64,000 bases of DNA from Gemmatimonadota bacterium (GCA_020161135.1 JAIUOB010000001.1:434001-498000), one strand, 5' to 3'. Counted from the stretch's first letter, positions 1-10,366 are shown. Numbers and translations are program-made. The notes: a model not told the origin generated them from the letters alone.

Positions 1-621
1 GTCGATGCGCTCGGCAATGCTGAGCCCCGGCGTGTCGGCGGGCACGAGGAAGGCCGAGATGCCACGCGCTCCCGGCGCCTCACCCGTGCGCGCGAACACC
101 ACGTAGAAGTCCGCGATACCGCCATTCGAGATCCACGTCTTCTCGCCGTCGAGCACATAGTCGCTGCCGTCGGCGTGCGCGGCGCAGCGCAGGGCGGCCA
201 CATCGCTGCCGGCGTCGGGCTCGGAGAGCGCGAACGCCGCGATGGCCTCACCACTGGCGACGCGCGGCAGCCAGGCGGCACGGTGTGCATCGCTGCCGGC
301 CAACGTGATGGCACCCGACCCCAGCCCCTGCATGGCGAAGGCGAAGTCGGCGAGGCCATCGTGGCGTGCGAGCGTCTCGCGCGCGAGGCAGATGGTGCGT
401 GTGTCGATGACATCGGCCGCGCCGCCCCACTGCGTGCCTCCCACTACATGGGCGAGCCACCCCGCATCGCCCAGTGCGCGCACATGCGCCCGGCACGCGG
501 CGTCGACGTCCGCGGGGTGCGCCCCGCCCGTGTGCGCCGAGGCCCAGGCATCGAGCGCACTCGCGAAGGCGGCGTGGCGCGACTCAAAGAAGGGCCAGCG
601 CAGGTACGTCGTGTCGGCCAT
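1..621 (-). CDS. Acyl-CoA dehydrogenase, N-terminal part (cut by window edge)
   Basis: FAD-dependent acyl-CoA dehydrogenase; only the N-terminal 207 residues lie in the window and the C-terminus runs off base 1. Reading from the ATG at 621 gives [12 protein letters not shown], then a helical N-terminal domain and the family signature [16 protein letters not shown], followed by [20 protein letters not shown], typical of the central beta domain. It is the last visible gene of the operon, 5 bases after the enoyl-CoA hydratase stop. In this context it probably oxidises a cyclic or ring-opened CoA thioester during anthranilyl-CoA breakdown; the exact substrate is inference. The family call is firm. 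Confidence 0.88.
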   Translation of the reverse strand, partial: MADTTYLRWPFFESRHAAFASALDAWASAHTGGAHPADVDAACRAHVRALGDAGWLAHVVGGTQWGGAADVIDTRTICLARETLARHDGLADFAFAMQGLGSGAITLAGSDAHRAAWLPRVASGEAIAAFALSEPDAGSDVAALRCAAHADGSDYVLDGEKTWISNGGIADFYVVFARTGEAPGARGISAFLVPADTPGLSIAERID

Positions 622-626
622 GCGCG

Positions 627-1475
627 TCACCGCCCCTGGAAGACGGGCGTCTGCTTCGCGGCGAAGGCCCGATACGCCGCGCGAAAGTCCTCGGTGAGCA
701 TGCACAACGCCTGCGCCTGCGCCTCGGCCTCGATGGCCTGGTCGATAGTGAGGCTCCACTCCTGATGCAGCATCGTCTTGGTGATGCCGTTCGCGAAGGT
801 CGGCCCCTGCGCGATGGTGCGGGCGAACGACTGGGCCTCGCTGAGCAGCGCCTCGGGCGTGCAGAGCCGGTTGTAGAAGCCCCACCGCTCGGCCTCCTCG
901 CCGCCGAGTGCACGCCCCGTGTACAGCAGTTCGCTGGCGCGCCCCTGCCCGATGAGCCGCGGCAGCATGGCGCAGGCGCCCATGTCGCATCCGGCGAGCC
1001 CCACCCGATTGAACAGGAAAGCCACGCGGCTGCGCGCCGTGCCGTAGCGCAGGTCGGAGGCCATGGCGAGGATGGCGCCGGCCCCAGCACACACGCCGTC
1101 GATGGCGGCGACGATCGGCTGTGGACACGCGCGCATGGCCAGCACCAGGTCGCCGGTGAGGCGCGTGAAGCGCAGCAGGTCGGGGGCCGGCAGCTCGACG
1201 AGCGGCGCGATGATCTCGTGTACGTCGCCGCCAGAGCAGAAGTTGTCCCCCGCGCCCGTGAGCACCACCGCGTGCACGTCGGTGGCCTGCCGCAGCAGGC
1301 GGAACGTGTCGCGCAGCTCGACGTAGCTGGCGAAAGTGAGCGGGTTCTTGCGTGCCGGCCGGTCGAGCGTGATGGTGGCCACTCCGTCAGCGCAGTGCCA
1401 CGCGACGTGCGTCGTGGTGTGCTCGGCCATGTGGCGCGTGGTGCCGGCGTCGAGGGCGGCGTGCGGTGAGGTCAT
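627..1475 (-). CDS. Enoyl-CoA hydratase/isomerase (crotonase) family protein
   Basis: Crotonase-fold enzyme of 282 residues acting on a CoA thioester. The start is placed at the ATG at 1475 ([11 protein letters not shown]), which overlaps the MarR stop codon as ATGA; a longer open frame upstream is Arg-rich shadow sequence. Visible motifs are [14 protein letters not shown] near the N-terminus, the oxyanion loop [15 protein letters not shown], and [19 protein letters not shown] in the active-site helix. The usual PEA glutamate is replaced in [10 protein letters not shown], so it is not a standard short-chain hydratase. I infer a role in hydrating or opening the ring-reduced aminobenzoyl-CoA product. 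Confidence 0.88.
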   Translation of the reverse strand: MTSPHAALDAGTTRHMAEHTTTHVAWHCADGVATITLDRPARKNPLTFASYVELRDTFRLLRQATDVHAVVLTGAGDNFCSGGDVHEIIAPLVELPAPDLLRFTRLTGDLVLAMRACPQPIVAAIDGVCAGAGAILAMASDLRYGTARSRVAFLFNRVGLAGCDMGACAMLPRLIGQGRASELLYTGRALGGEEAERWGFYNRLCTPEALLSEAQSFARTIAQGPTFANGITKTMLHQEWSLTIDQAIEAEAQAQALCMLTEDFRAAYRAFAAKQTPVFQGR

Positions 1476-2071
1476 GGCGTGTGGCGTGCGCGCGCGGGGC
1501 GCGACGGGGTGGAAGGCGACGGCGTCGCGTCGGCGCCGGGAGAGAGGTGCACGCGGAGGCGTCCCAGCAGCTCGTACAGCGCGTTGCGGTGTGCGGGCTC
1601 GAAGCCGGCCAGCAGGTCGACGAGCCACTCCTCGTGCTCGGCGGCCATGCGGAGGAACCGACGACGCCCAGCCGTCGTCAGCCGCACCAGCGTCGAACGA
1701 CCGTCGGACGGATCCTGCAGGCGCTCGACCATGCCGTCGGCGATGAGCTGCGTGGTGAGCACGGTGACGTTGCCACCCGTGACCATCATGTACCGCGAGA
1801 GGTCGGAGAGGCGCAGCCCGTCCGGGTGCCGCTCGAGCTGCGCGAGGTAGTCGAATCGCGGCAGCGTCGTGCCAAAGCGTTCGCGCAGCCGGGTGCGAAT
1901 GTGCTGTTCGATTTGCGCGCTGCACGACAGCAACCGGAGCCAGAGGCGCACGGCCGAGTGATCGTCGGCGGTGGCGCGGGCCTCCTGCCCGATGGCGGCG
2001 TCATCGACCACGTGCACGCGGGCAAAGCGTCGCGCGGCGAGCGGGCGTGATGACGCGCTGCGGGAGGCCAT
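1472..2071 (-). CDS. MarR family transcriptional regulator
   Basis: Winged-helix regulator of 199 residues. The MarR core is visible as [20 protein letters not shown], then [36 protein letters not shown] (recognition helix and wing), then a C-terminal dimerisation helix. The N-terminal 40 residues are poorly conserved in type, so the true start could be later. It sits in the operon, 1 base after the SDR stop, with its own stop inside the start of the crotonase. MarR proteins near aromatic acyl-CoA operons usually repress them and release DNA on binding the CoA thioester; here that is inference. The palindrome at 5233-5256 is a candidate operator. Confidence 0.9.
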   Translation of the reverse strand: MASRSASSRPLAARRFARVHVVDDAAIGQEARATADDHSAVRLWLRLLSCSAQIEQHIRTRLRERFGTTLPRFDYLAQLERHPDGLRLSDLSRYMMVTGGNVTVLTTQLIADGMVERLQDPSDGRSTLVRLTTAGRRRFLRMAAEHEEWLVDLLAGFEPAHRNALYELLGRLRVHLSPGADATPSPSTPSRPARARHTP

Positions 2072-2072
2072 G

Positions 2073-2828
2073 CTACATGACCTCGCCGCCGCTCACGGGC
2101 AGCGCGAGTCCGGTGAGCGCCGCCGCCGCCGGATCACAGAGCATCGCCACCACACCGGCCACGTCCTGCGGGGTGATGAAGCGCCCCTGCGGATTGAGCG
2201 CCGCCAGCGTGGCACGCGCCTCGTCCTCGGTGCGTCCCGTGCGCGCGACGATGTTGGCGATGCTGTCGTGCAGCATGTCGGTGTCGGTGAAGCCGGGGCA
2301 GACGGCGTTCACGGTGACGCCCTTGGCCGCCACCTCGAGCGCGAGCGCGCGCGTGAGGCCCAGCACGCCGTGCTTCGCTGCGGCGTAGGCGCTCACGTAC
2401 GGATAGCCGCGCAGCGCGGCGGTGCTCGCGACGGTCACGATGCGCCCCCAGCCTGCAGCGAGCATGCCCGGGAGCACCGCGCGCGTGCACACGAACGGCG
2501 CGGTCAGGTTCACGGCCAGCATCTGTGCCCACAGCGCATCGCTCGTGCGCACCAGGGGAGCGCTGGCCGCCTGCCCCGCGTTGTTCACGAGGATATCGAC
2601 GCGCGGGAGCGCGCCGATGGTCGTCGACACGGCGTCGGCGTCGGTCACGTCACACACCGCGATGTCGGCCGATGCCCCGAGGGTGGCCGCGACCTGCTCG
2701 AGCGTCGCGCGCGTGCGGCCGAGCAGGGTGACCGTGGCACCATCGGCCACGAGGCGCGATGCGATGGCAGCGCCGATGCCGCGCCCGGCGCCGGTGACCA
2801 ACGCGTGCCTGCCGGCGAGCACGCTCAT
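2073..2828 (-). CDS. SDR family NAD(P)-dependent dehydrogenase
   Basis: Short-chain dehydrogenase of 251 residues, start ATG at 2828 overlapping the upstream stop by ATGA. The cofactor loop is [13 protein letters not shown], then NNAGQ, and the catalytic [11 protein letters not shown] with Tyr and Lys in the YxxxK arrangement. The C-terminal VSGGEVM is normal for 3-hydroxyacyl-CoA or 3-oxoacyl reductase-like members. In the operon it most likely oxidises a 3-hydroxyacyl-CoA formed by the crotonase, as in the beta-oxidation-like lower part of aerobic 2-aminobenzoyl-CoA degradation. The substrate assignment rests on context only. Confidence 0.9.
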   Translation of the reverse strand: MSVLAGRHALVTGAGRGIGAAIASRLVADGATVTLLGRTRATLEQVAATLGASADIAVCDVTDADAVSTTIGALPRVDILVNNAGQAASAPLVRTSDALWAQMLAVNLTAPFVCTRAVLPGMLAAGWGRIVTVASTAALRGYPYVSAYAAAKHGVLGLTRALALEVAAKGVTVNAVCPGFTDTDMLHDSIANIVARTGRTEDEARATLAALNPQGRFITPQDVAGVVAMLCDPAAAALTGLALPVSGGEVM

Positions 2829-5215
2829 GCGCCCCGCCCCGCGTCGAAACCGTCGTGGGGTGGTGGAGCGGCGGCGGCCGCCGCCCGCGCGAAGCCCGCC
2901 TCGAGCTGACGCTTGCCGCGCTCGTACGGGTCGGGCCAGCGGATGGCGGTGTATCCGATGCGCGCCGCCTCGGTGAGCGTCCACGCGGGGTTGGCGAGGT
3001 GCGGGCGGGCCACCGCGCACAGGTCGGCGCGCCCGGCGGCGATGATCGAGTTCACGTGGTCGGCCTCGCTGATGCCGCCGACGGCGATGGTCGCGATGCC
3101 GGCTTCCTGGCGAATGCGATCGGCGAACGGCGTCTGGAACATGCGGCCATAAGTCACCCGCTCGGCCTTGCTCACCTGCCCCGACGAACAGTCGATGAGA
3201 TCGGCGCCGGCGGCCTTGAACGCGCGCGCAATGTCGACGGCATCGGCCGGCGTGATGCCGCCCGCGACCCAGTCGTGCGCCGAGATGCGCACCGACATGG
3301 GCAGGTGCGCGGGCCACACCTGCCGCATGGCGTGGAACACCTCGAGCGGCCAGCGCAGCCGGTTCTCGAGCGCACCGCCGTACGCGTCGGTGCGCTGGTT
3401 GGTGAGCGGGGAGATGAAGCTCGACAGGAGGTAGCCGTGCGCGCAGTGCAGCTCGAGCCAATCGAAGCCGGCGGCGGCGGCCCGCGCGGTGCTGTCCACG
3501 AACTGGTCGCGCAGGTGCTGCATCTCCTCCACGGTGATCTCGCGCGCCCACGCGCTCACGCCGGGGACGTACTGCTGGGGCGACGCACTGACCAGCGGCC
3601 AGTTGAGCTCCGGGCCGCCGTCGGGCAGGGGATGATCGATGTGCTCCCAGCCGCGCTGCGTCGACCCCTTGGCGCCGCTGTGGCCCAGCTGCAGGCCGAT
3701 CTTCGCCGGCGTGTGCGTGTGCACCCACTGCACGATGCGACGCCAGGCCGCTTCCTGCGCATCGTTCCACAAGCCCGGGCACCCGTGCGTGATGCGCCCG
3801 TCGGCGTTGGGCGACGTCATCTCGGCCATCACCAGCGCGGCGCCGCCCAGGGCACGGGCCCCGAGGTGCACGAGATGGAACTCGCCGGCCACGCCGTCGA
3901 CGGCCGAGTACTGCGCCATGGGCGAGACGACCACGCGATTCTGCAGCGTCACCGACCGCACCGTGTACGGCGTGAACATGGGCGGCGTGGGCGCCCCGTC
4001 GTGCACGACCGGCGGTGCAGTGGGCGTGGCAGCCGCCGCGCGCGCCGCGAACCACCGCTCGTACCCTTCGAGCCACGCGGCATCACGCAGACGAAGATTC
4101 TCGTGGCTGATGCGCTGGCTGCGGGTGAGCAGCGAGTACATGAACTGCTCGGGCTCGAGCTGGTCGCAGTAGCGCGCGCCGCACACCTCGAACCACTCCA
4201 TCGCGTTCCACGCCGCGTTCTGGATGCGCAGCGTCTCGACGTGCCGGGCCGCCTGGAACGCCTCGAGCACGGCGGGAATGTGCTCGCGCGTATCGCCGAG
4301 GCGCTGGAACTGCCGCACCAGCTCGACCGCGTCCTCGAGGGCCAGCTTGGTGCCCGACCCGATCGCGAAGTGCGCGGTGTGCACCGCGTCGCCCATGAGC
4401 ACCACGTGGCTGCCGTGGACATTCCGCGTCCACCACTGCGCGCAGGTGACGCGCTGGAAGTTGAGCCAGGCCGAGCCGCGCAGGTGACGCGCGTTGCTCA
4501 GCAGCGGCGCACCGGCCAGCGTGTCGGCGAAGAGCTTCTCGCAGAAGGCGATCGACTGCTCGGTGGTGGCCCTGTCGAGGCCGTGCGCGCGCCAGACGTG
4601 CTCGGGGCACTCGACGATGCAGGTGGACGTCTCGGCGTCGAACTGGTAGATGTGCGCCTGGAACCAGCCGTGCGGCGTGCGCTGGAAGTCGAAGGTGAAG
4701 GCCTCGAAGCGGCGCGGGGTCCCCAGCCAGATGAAGCGGTTGGGGCGCACGACAATGTCCGGCTGGAAGACGTCGGCGTAGGTGGTGCGGATCTTCGAGT
4801 TGATGCCGTCGGCCGCGATGATGAGGTCGGCGTCGGGGAAGTCGAGATCGCTGTCGACCTCGGTCTCGAAGCGGAGCTCGACCCCGAGCGCCTCGCAGCG
4901 GGCCTGCAGCAGGTTGAGCAGTCGCTTGCGGCCGATGCCGACGAAGCCGTGGCCGCCCGAGCGGATGCGTCGCCCCTTGAAGCGCAGCTCGATGTCATCC
5001 CAGTGCGCGAACGCCTGCTCGATGGCGTCGGCCGTCTCGCGGTCCCAGCGCCGCATCGTGTCCATGGTGGCGTCGGAGAACACGACGCCCCACCCGAAGG
5101 TGTCGTACGGCCGGTTGCGCTCCACCACGGTGACGTGGTGCCGCGGATCGAGCCGCTTCATGAGCAGCGCGAAGTACAGCCCAGCCGGCCCCCCTCCGAT
5201 ACAAACGATGCGCAT
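2825..5215 (-). CDS. 2-aminobenzoyl-CoA monooxygenase/reductase-type bifunctional flavoprotein
   Basis: A 796-residue two-domain flavoenzyme. Residues 1-390 are an FAD aromatic hydroxylase: [10 protein letters not shown] at 7-16, [13 protein letters not shown] near 128-140, and [20 protein letters not shown] at 275-294. Residues 412-770 are an Old Yellow Enzyme-type FMN reductase: [37 protein letters not shown]. This fusion is known from 2-aminobenzoyl-CoA monooxygenase/reductase of Azoarcus evansii and is often annotated salicylyl-CoA 5-hydroxylase. It hydroxylates the ring of the CoA thioester and then reduces it. The kynureninase just upstream makes anthranilate, which favours 2-aminobenzoyl-CoA as substrate. 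The CoA ligase is not in the window. Confidence 0.9.
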   Translation of the reverse strand: MRIVCIGGGPAGLYFALLMKRLDPRHHVTVVERNRPYDTFGWGVVFSDATMDTMRRWDRETADAIEQAFAHWDDIELRFKGRRIRSGGHGFVGIGRKRLLNLLQARCEALGVELRFETEVDSDLDFPDADLIIAADGINSKIRTTYADVFQPDIVVRPNRFIWLGTPRRFEAFTFDFQRTPHGWFQAHIYQFDAETSTCIVECPEHVWRAHGLDRATTEQSIAFCEKLFADTLAGAPLLSNARHLRGSAWLNFQRVTCAQWWTRNVHGSHVVLMGDAVHTAHFAIGSGTKLALEDAVELVRQFQRLGDTREHIPAVLEAFQAARHVETLRIQNAAWNAMEWFEVCGARYCDQLEPEQFMYSLLTRSQRISHENLRLRDAAWLEGYERWFAARAAAATPTAPPVVHDGAPTPPMFTPYTVRSVTLQNRVVVSPMAQYSAVDGVAGEFHLVHLGARALGGAALVMAEMTSPNADGRITHGCPGLWNDAQEAAWRRIVQWVHTHTPAKIGLQLGHSGAKGSTQRGWEHIDHPLPDGGPELNWPLVSASPQQYVPGVSAWAREITVEEMQHLRDQFVDSTARAAAAGFDWLELHCAHGYLLSSFISPLTNQRTDAYGGALENRLRWPLEVFHAMRQVWPAHLPMSVRISAHDWVAGGITPADAVDIARAFKAAGADLIDCSSGQVSKAERVTYGRMFQTPFADRIRQEAGIATIAVGGISEADHVNSIIAAGRADLCAVARPHLANPAWTLTEAARIGYTAIRWPDPYERGKRQLEAGFARAAAAAAPPPHDGFDAGRGA

Positions 5216-5232
5216 GGGGAGACGATAGGGCG

Positions 5233-5256
5233 GATTGCTTCAAACTTCAAGCAATC
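5233..5256. promoter_or_regulatory. Operator-like palindrome before the bifunctional flavoprotein gene
   Basis: Perfect 8-bp arms GATTGCTT and AAGCAATC flank an 8-base centre. The site lies in the 52-base gap between kynureninase and the flavoprotein gene, 17 bases before the latter's ATG. The size and dyad symmetry suit a MarR dimer, and a MarR gene lies in the same operon. It has no T-tract and a modest AT content, so an operator is more likely than a terminator, but this is inference. Confidence 0.5.
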
Positions 5257-5267
5257 GGCGCCGCAGC

Positions 5268-6533
5268 CTAGGTCACGGGCTGGCGCACCTGGAACGCCGG
5301 GTCGCGCCAGGCCTCGGTCCGCAGCACGTCGGCCAGCGTGTCGGCGGCCGCCGCCACGTCGGCGAAGCGGAGGTAGAGGGGGGTAAGCCCGAAGCGCATG
5401 ATGTCGGGGGCGCGGAAGTCGCCGATGACGCCGCGTGCGATGAGCGCCTGCATGATGGCGTAGCCCTCGGGGTGCCGGAACGACACATGGCTGCCGCGCG
5501 GCGCGTCGGCGCGCGGGCCCACGAGCGACACGCCGTACGCCGCACACTGCGCCTCGACGCGCTCGATGAGCAGCGCTGCGAGCGCGCGCGCCTTCGTGGC
5601 AATCTGGGTCATGTCGACCTCGAGGTGGAGGTCGACCCCGGCTTCCAGCGCCGTCAGGGCCAGGATGGGCGGCGTGCCGCAGAGGAAGCGCGCAACGCCG
5701 GGCGCCGGTTCGTAGTGATCGACGAAGGCGAACGGCCGTGCGTGTCCCATCCACCCGCCCAGCGGGGACTGCAGCGTCGCCTGATGCCGCTCGGCCACGA
5801 ACAGGAACGCCGGCGCTCCCGGCCCGCCGTTGAGGAACTTGTAGCCGCACCCCACCGCGAGGTCTGCGCGACAGGCATTGAGCGCCAACGGCACGGCCCC
5901 GACGGAGTGACTGAGATCCCAGAGCACCAGCGCACCACGCGCGTGTGCGGCCGCGGTGACCGCCGCCATGTCGTGCATCTCGGCCGTCTTGTAGTGCACA
6001 TGCGTGAGCAGCACCAGCGCGGTGTCGTCGTCGATGTGCGCAGCGAGCTCCGCGCGCGGCGCGAGCACGAGCCGACGGTCACCGCCGACGGTCGCGAGCG
6101 CCGACTCGATCATGTAGAGATCGGTCGGGAAGTTGCCCGGCTCCGAGAGTACCGTGCGGCGCGCAGGAGACGCCTGCAGCGCCGCGACGATGAGCTTGAA
6201 CAGATTGGCGGAGGTGGAATCGGCCACGACCACTTCGTGCGGCTGCGCGCCGATGAGCCGCGCGATCTTGCCGCCGACACGCTGCGGCGCGCCGATCCAG
6301 TCGGCACTGTTCCAACTGCGAATGAGCCCCGTGCCCCACTCGTGCTGGAGCGCCTGTTGCACGCGCTCGCCCGTCGCGACCGGCAGGGCACCGAGCGAGT
6401 TCCCGTCGAGATAGAGCACCCCGTCGGGCAGCGCGAAACGCGCGCGGAACGGCGCGAGCGGATCGGCGAGGTCGAGCGCCGCGATGTCGGTGTCGATCGC
6501 GGCGTCGCTCCTGATCGCGTGGGGCGTGGTCAT
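5268..6533 (-). CDS. kynU: Kynureninase
   Basis: PLP-dependent hydrolase of 421 residues that splits L-kynurenine into anthranilate and alanine. Family hallmarks are YLDGNSLGALP at 41-51, SADWIGAP, STSANLFKL, LWDLSHSVGAVP with the PLP-contacting Asp206, and the Schiff-base lysine in GCGYKFLNGGPGAPAF (Lys232). Length matches bacterial KynU. It is followed 52 bases later by the 2-aminobenzoyl-CoA enzyme, so its anthranilate is probably fed into CoA-dependent degradation rather than tryptophan synthesis. Tryptophan dioxygenase and formamidase are not visible here. Confidence 0.95.
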   Translation of the reverse strand: MTTPHAIRSDAAIDTDIAALDLADPLAPFRARFALPDGVLYLDGNSLGALPVATGERVQQALQHEWGTGLIRSWNSADWIGAPQRVGGKIARLIGAQPHEVVVADSTSANLFKLIVAALQASPARRTVLSEPGNFPTDLYMIESALATVGGDRRLVLAPRAELAAHIDDDTALVLLTHVHYKTAEMHDMAAVTAAAHARGALVLWDLSHSVGAVPLALNACRADLAVGCGYKFLNGGPGAPAFLFVAERHQATLQSPLGGWMGHARPFAFVDHYEPAPGVARFLCGTPPILALTALEAGVDLHLEVDMTQIATKARALAALLIERVEAQCAAYGVSLVGPRADAPRGSHVSFRHPEGYAIMQALIARGVIGDFRAPDIMRFGLTPLYLRFADVAAAADTLADVLRTEAWRDPAFQVRQPVT

Positions 6534-6580
6534 GTCGGCATCGGTCGAGGGGACAGTACGCTGAGGCGTGTCGACACGCG

Positions 6581-8827
6581 TCAGCGCGCGGTCGCGACGC
6601 GCACCCGCAGGCCACCCATCGCGGGCGCCCCGCGGGCCGCGACCTGCGCGTTGATGAAGAAGTTGCGGGTGAGGTCGTACTCGCGATCGAGGAGGTTACG
6701 TCCCCACAGCTCCACCGTCCACGGTGCACCCAGCCGCGTCCACGACAGCGTGGCGTTGAACAGGGCGTACGGCGAGACGTCGTAGGCGGGGGAGAAGATG
6801 AGGCGGGAGGCCACCTGCCGGTCGCGATAGCTGCTGCTGAGGTGCGCCTGCACGAGATGCGCCCCGACGACGCGCGTGGCCGTCGCGCTGCCCCCCAGCG
6901 ACCAGCGCGGGATGGGCATGCCGGTGCGCGAGAAGTCGCGCGACACCTCGCGCCCCTGCGTCACGCTGGCCTGTGCATCGACGGTCACGAACTCGCGGTA
7001 GCGCCCCTCGGTGAACGCCACTTGCGGCGCCAGCTCCAGCCACCGCACGGGCTGCCACACCACCTCGAGCTCCGCGCCTCCCACGAACGAGCGCGGCGCG
7101 TTGACGATGCGGCCGATGGGGCCACGCGACACCTGGTCGTACACCGTCGACAGCACCTGCTGGTCGCGATAGTCGTACGCGTACGCCGTAACGTTGGTGC
7201 GCAGCCCGCGCGTGGGCGCCAGTTTCGCCCCCACTTCGATGGCATCGAGGCGTTCTGGGGCGAACGCGGCGAGCTGCGCGACGTTCGTGGTGTTGTACGC
7301 CGTGAAGCCGCCGCTCTTCACGCCGCGACTCACCGACGTCCACGCCAGCGTCCGGGCCGTGGGGCGCCATTCGAGCGCGACGCGCCCCGACGGCAGGCGC
7401 GTGATGAACGCGCGATCGGTGGGTGGCACGAAGGTCACGGCCGGTGCCACGAAGCCGGTGGTGAGTCCCTCGAGTCGGCGCTGCTCGTACTCGAGGCGCG
7501 CGCCGGACGTGAGACGCCAGGCGGGCGTCAGCGACCACGAGGCGAGTCCGTACACCGCCGCCACATCGGCGCGTTGCCCGTACTGCGTGAGCGCGGCGGC
7601 GCCGAGGCCGGGGACATCGGTGAAGTCGGAGTAGAAGCGGGCGTCGAGCGACTCGCGCGTCAGGTACACCCCGGTCATCCAGTGGCCGCGCGTGCTGTCG
7701 GTGGACGCGAGGCGCAGCTCCTGCGACACGACCGCGATGTCGTCATAGAAGGCTTCGTCCGACTCGGCCGAGGCGCTGGCATCCCAGTCGCCGATCTCGC
7801 GGCGGCGCATGGTGCTCCACGCGGTGAGGGTCGTGAGCGTGGCGCGGGGCAGCGCCAGCGCTCCCTCGAGCAGCGTGGTGCCCCCGCGATTGCGACGGCC
7901 GGGGCGACGCGAGGCATCGACCCCGAGGAGCGACGCGTAGGCGGGGCGCAGCCTCCAGCCCGTGCCCCCACGCGATGCGTCCGCCGGGATGGTGGCGCCG
8001 GCACCGCCGCGCGAGGCGAAGGGCGCGAACAGCGCGAGCCCCGTCGCGTCGCCGTCGTCCAGGTCGAGCGTGCCCTGCAGACGCCACGACAGGCGATCCG
8101 ACGGCTGCCAGGCGAGTTGTGCGCGTGCGCTCCACGCGGCGCGATCGCCCAGCGCGGCCCCGGTTTCCCGGTCGCGTTGCCACGCCCCGCCGCCCTGATG
8201 CGCGACAGCGAGCCGTCCCTGCATGGTGGCCGAGAGCGGGCCGCTCACGAAGGCCTCACCGTCGCGTGCGCCGAAGCGCCCAAGGGAGAGCACCGCGCCC
8301 GCTTCACGGGCGCGCGTCGGGCGCCGACTGATGAGGTTGACCGCGCCGCCCGTGCTGTTGCGTCCGTAGAGCGTGCCCTGCGGTCCGCGCAGCACTTCCA
8401 CGCGCTCGAGGTCGAACAGCATGCCGCCCACCTGTACCGGAAACGGCTGCGCGACTTGGTCGGCATAGACACCCACGGTGGCGCTGTTGTTCACGGCATA
8501 GTCGTTGAACCCGACGCCACGCAGCCGGAACTGCGGCTGGCCGCCGCCGAAGGCCGGCTCCACCTGCAAGGCCGGAGCGACGCGCTGCAGGTCGCTCGCC
8601 GTGACGACACCGCGCGCGGAGAGCTGTGTGGCGGTGAGGACGGTGAGTGGCAACGCCGCCCGCTGGGCGGCCTCGGGGCGCCGCTGCGACGTGATGACCA
8701 CGGGCTGCAGCCCCTGCGGGCGGAGCGTGTCGCGCGGAGTGCGGGTGGTGTCGCCCTGGGCGGCCAGCGTGCGCGGTGCCGCCAGCATGACGAGCGGAGA
8801 CAGCAACCACAGGTGCTTCGATGACAT
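6581..8827 (-). CDS. TonB-dependent outer-membrane receptor
   Basis: Outer-membrane beta-barrel transporter of 748 residues. The ATG at 8827 gives a signal peptide (MSSKHLWLLSPLVMLAAPRT, cleavage near TLAAQ), then a TonB-box-like stretch PVVITSQRRPE, a plug domain with LERVEVLRGPQGTLYGRNST, and a barrel with many alternating strands. The C-terminus is RVRVATAR and lacks the usual terminal Phe of barrel proteins, which is odd. It is 47 bases upstream of kynU in the same direction, so it may be the first gene of the operon and import an aromatic compound or peptide; the ligand cannot be read from the sequence. Confidence 0.9.
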   Translation of the reverse strand: MSSKHLWLLSPLVMLAAPRTLAAQGDTTRTPRDTLRPQGLQPVVITSQRRPEAAQRAALPLTVLTATQLSARGVVTASDLQRVAPALQVEPAFGGGQPQFRLRGVGFNDYAVNNSATVGVYADQVAQPFPVQVGGMLFDLERVEVLRGPQGTLYGRNSTGGAVNLISRRPTRAREAGAVLSLGRFGARDGEAFVSGPLSATMQGRLAVAHQGGGAWQRDRETGAALGDRAAWSARAQLAWQPSDRLSWRLQGTLDLDDGDATGLALFAPFASRGGAGATIPADASRGGTGWRLRPAYASLLGVDASRRPGRRNRGGTTLLEGALALPRATLTTLTAWSTMRRREIGDWDASASAESDEAFYDDIAVVSQELRLASTDSTRGHWMTGVYLTRESLDARFYSDFTDVPGLGAAALTQYGQRADVAAVYGLASWSLTPAWRLTSGARLEYEQRRLEGLTTGFVAPAVTFVPPTDRAFITRLPSGRVALEWRPTARTLAWTSVSRGVKSGGFTAYNTTNVAQLAAFAPERLDAIEVGAKLAPTRGLRTNVTAYAYDYRDQQVLSTVYDQVSRGPIGRIVNAPRSFVGGAELEVVWQPVRWLELAPQVAFTEGRYREFVTVDAQASVTQGREVSRDFSRTGMPIPRWSLGGSATATRVVGAHLVQAHLSSSYRDRQVASRLIFSPAYDVSPYALFNATLSWTRLGAPWTVELWGRNLLDREYDLTRNFFINAQVAARGAPAMGGLRVRVATAR

Positions 8828-8969
8828 GGGAATTGGGCCGGAGTGCTCACGGTACCGGACGCGATCTGCGGTGAGGCGGTCGCGAAACCCGAACGCACGA
8901 CAGGCGCACACGCGGAGGCAAGGGGGCGGAGTAGATTCTTCGGGTCTCCTCACCCTGCGCCCCGAGCCC

Positions 8970-10355
8970 ATGTCCCGACGCACGCTGCGCCCCGCTGCAT
9001 CGCTCGCCCTCGCCACGGTCGCCCTGGCCGTGACGCCGCTCCTGTCGTCGCCCGGTTCGCCACGTGCGGCACGCATCGTCCCCGCGCTGTCGGCGCAGGG
9101 TGCACCCGCATCGAGCGCACCGGCACCCGCCAGCTATCCGACGGCCTGGGATCCGGCCCTGATGCAGCGCCCTGACATCAAGGCCGCCATGTCGCTGCTC
9201 GAGCAGAACTTCCAGAAGCAGCAGGCCGAGTGGATCCTGCTCACCGAGATGCCGGGGAAGAGCGGACAGGAGCAGCGGCGCGGCGCCTACGTAAAGGCGC
9301 AGTTCATCAAGGAGGGGCTGCGCACCACGGTCGACTCCATCGGCAACGTGATCGGCGTCCGCAAGGGCACCGGCGGCGGGCCGACCACCGTCATCATGGC
9401 CCACATGGACGTGGTGTTCCCCAACGAGACCGTGAAGAAGGTGCGGCGCAGCGGCGATACGCTGTTCGCCCCGGGTGTGGGCGACAACACGGCGAGCGTC
9501 GCCAACATGCTCGCCACGCTGCGCACGATGAACGCCACGAAGTTCACCCACACCGGCGACATCATCTTCATCGGCACCACGCAGGAGGAGGTGGGCCTCA
9601 AGGGCGCCGCCTACTGGCTCGACCACAACCCGAAGCCCGACCTCATGATCGTCCCCGACGGCAGCTATGGCAGCGTCGCGTACGGGGCCCTCGGCATTTA
9701 CTGGACCAAGTACGTCTTCACGAGCCCGGGCGCGCACACGCTGGCGTCGCGCGGGCGGCCGAGCCCCGTGAAGGCGGTAGCCGAGGCGATCAACAAGTTG
9801 TACGAGCTGCAGTTCCCGCCGCTGCCCGATGGCGCGGTGATGAACATCGGGCAGGTGCATGGCGGCAACATCTTCAATTCGGTGCCGCAGGAGCTCTACT
9901 TCACCGTCGACCTGCGGAGCTCCGATCCGGCGCTGCTCGACTCGCTCGATCGCACCATCACGCGCATCACGAAGGAAGTGGCCGACCGGCAGCAGGTCGG
10001 GCTGCGCGTCGAAGTGGACCAGAAGAACGGCGCCGGCGGCACCGCCAAGATGCTCGAGGGCGCGCGCGCGCACCCGCTCGTGCAGACCGCCGTGGACATC
10101 AATCGCTTCCTGGGCATGAGCGCCGGCATGCCAGGCGCGCAGGAGGCCGTCGCCACCGGCGCGACCGACGCGAATCCCGGTGTCGTGCGCAAGATCCCCG
10201 CGATCGCCATCGGCGGCTCGCGCGCGAACGGCGCGCATCAGCTCTCCGAGTGGGCCCTCGCGTCGACTGCGCTGCCGTCGACCAAGCTGCTCTACCTGCT
10301 CACGGCGACCGTCGCGAGTGGCATCAAGACCGTGCCGACGCGCGTGGTGCCCTGA
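8970..10355 (+). CDS. Exported M20 family metallopeptidase
   Basis: Zinc peptidase of 461 residues with a signal peptide (MSRRTLRPAASLALATVAL, cleavage near LSAQG). M20 ligands are visible: His in IMAHMDVVFP, bridging Asp in GVGDNTASV, the catalytic Glu pair in GTTQEEVGL, Asp in IVPDGSYG, and His in GAHQLSEWA. A dimerisation-domain stretch occupies the middle. It is transcribed away from the receptor operon and is followed by a strong hairpin. It likely hydrolyses peptides or N-acyl amino acids in the periplasm. The start is the ATG that heads the signal peptide; longer frames overlap the receptor gene. Confidence 0.9.
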   Translation: MSRRTLRPAASLALATVALAVTPLLSSPGSPRAARIVPALSAQGAPASSAPAPASYPTAWDPALMQRPDIKAAMSLLEQNFQKQQAEWILLTEMPGKSGQEQRRGAYVKAQFIKEGLRTTVDSIGNVIGVRKGTGGGPTTVIMAHMDVVFPNETVKKVRRSGDTLFAPGVGDNTASVANMLATLRTMNATKFTHTGDIIFIGTTQEEVGLKGAAYWLDHNPKPDLMIVPDGSYGSVAYGALGIYWTKYVFTSPGAHTLASRGRPSPVKAVAEAINKLYELQFPPLPDGAVMNIGQVHGGNIFNSVPQELYFTVDLRSSDPALLDSLDRTITRITKEVADRQQVGLRVEVDQKNGAGGTAKMLEGARAHPLVQTAVDINRFLGMSAGMPGAQEAVATGATDANPGVVRKIPAIAIGGSRANGAHQLSEWALASTALPSTKLLYLLTATVASGIKTVPTRVVP

Positions 10356-10366
10356 CGCCACGCGCC

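Noticed and set aside
1475..1925. N-terminal extension of the crotonase
   Set aside because: The extra 150 residues are Arg-rich and overlap the MarR gene; the ATG at 1475 has the ATGA overlap.
2855..5386. Long plus-strand open frame opposite the flavoprotein gene
   Set aside because: It is an antisense shadow: Arg/Gly-rich with no domain, while the minus strand has full flavoprotein motifs.
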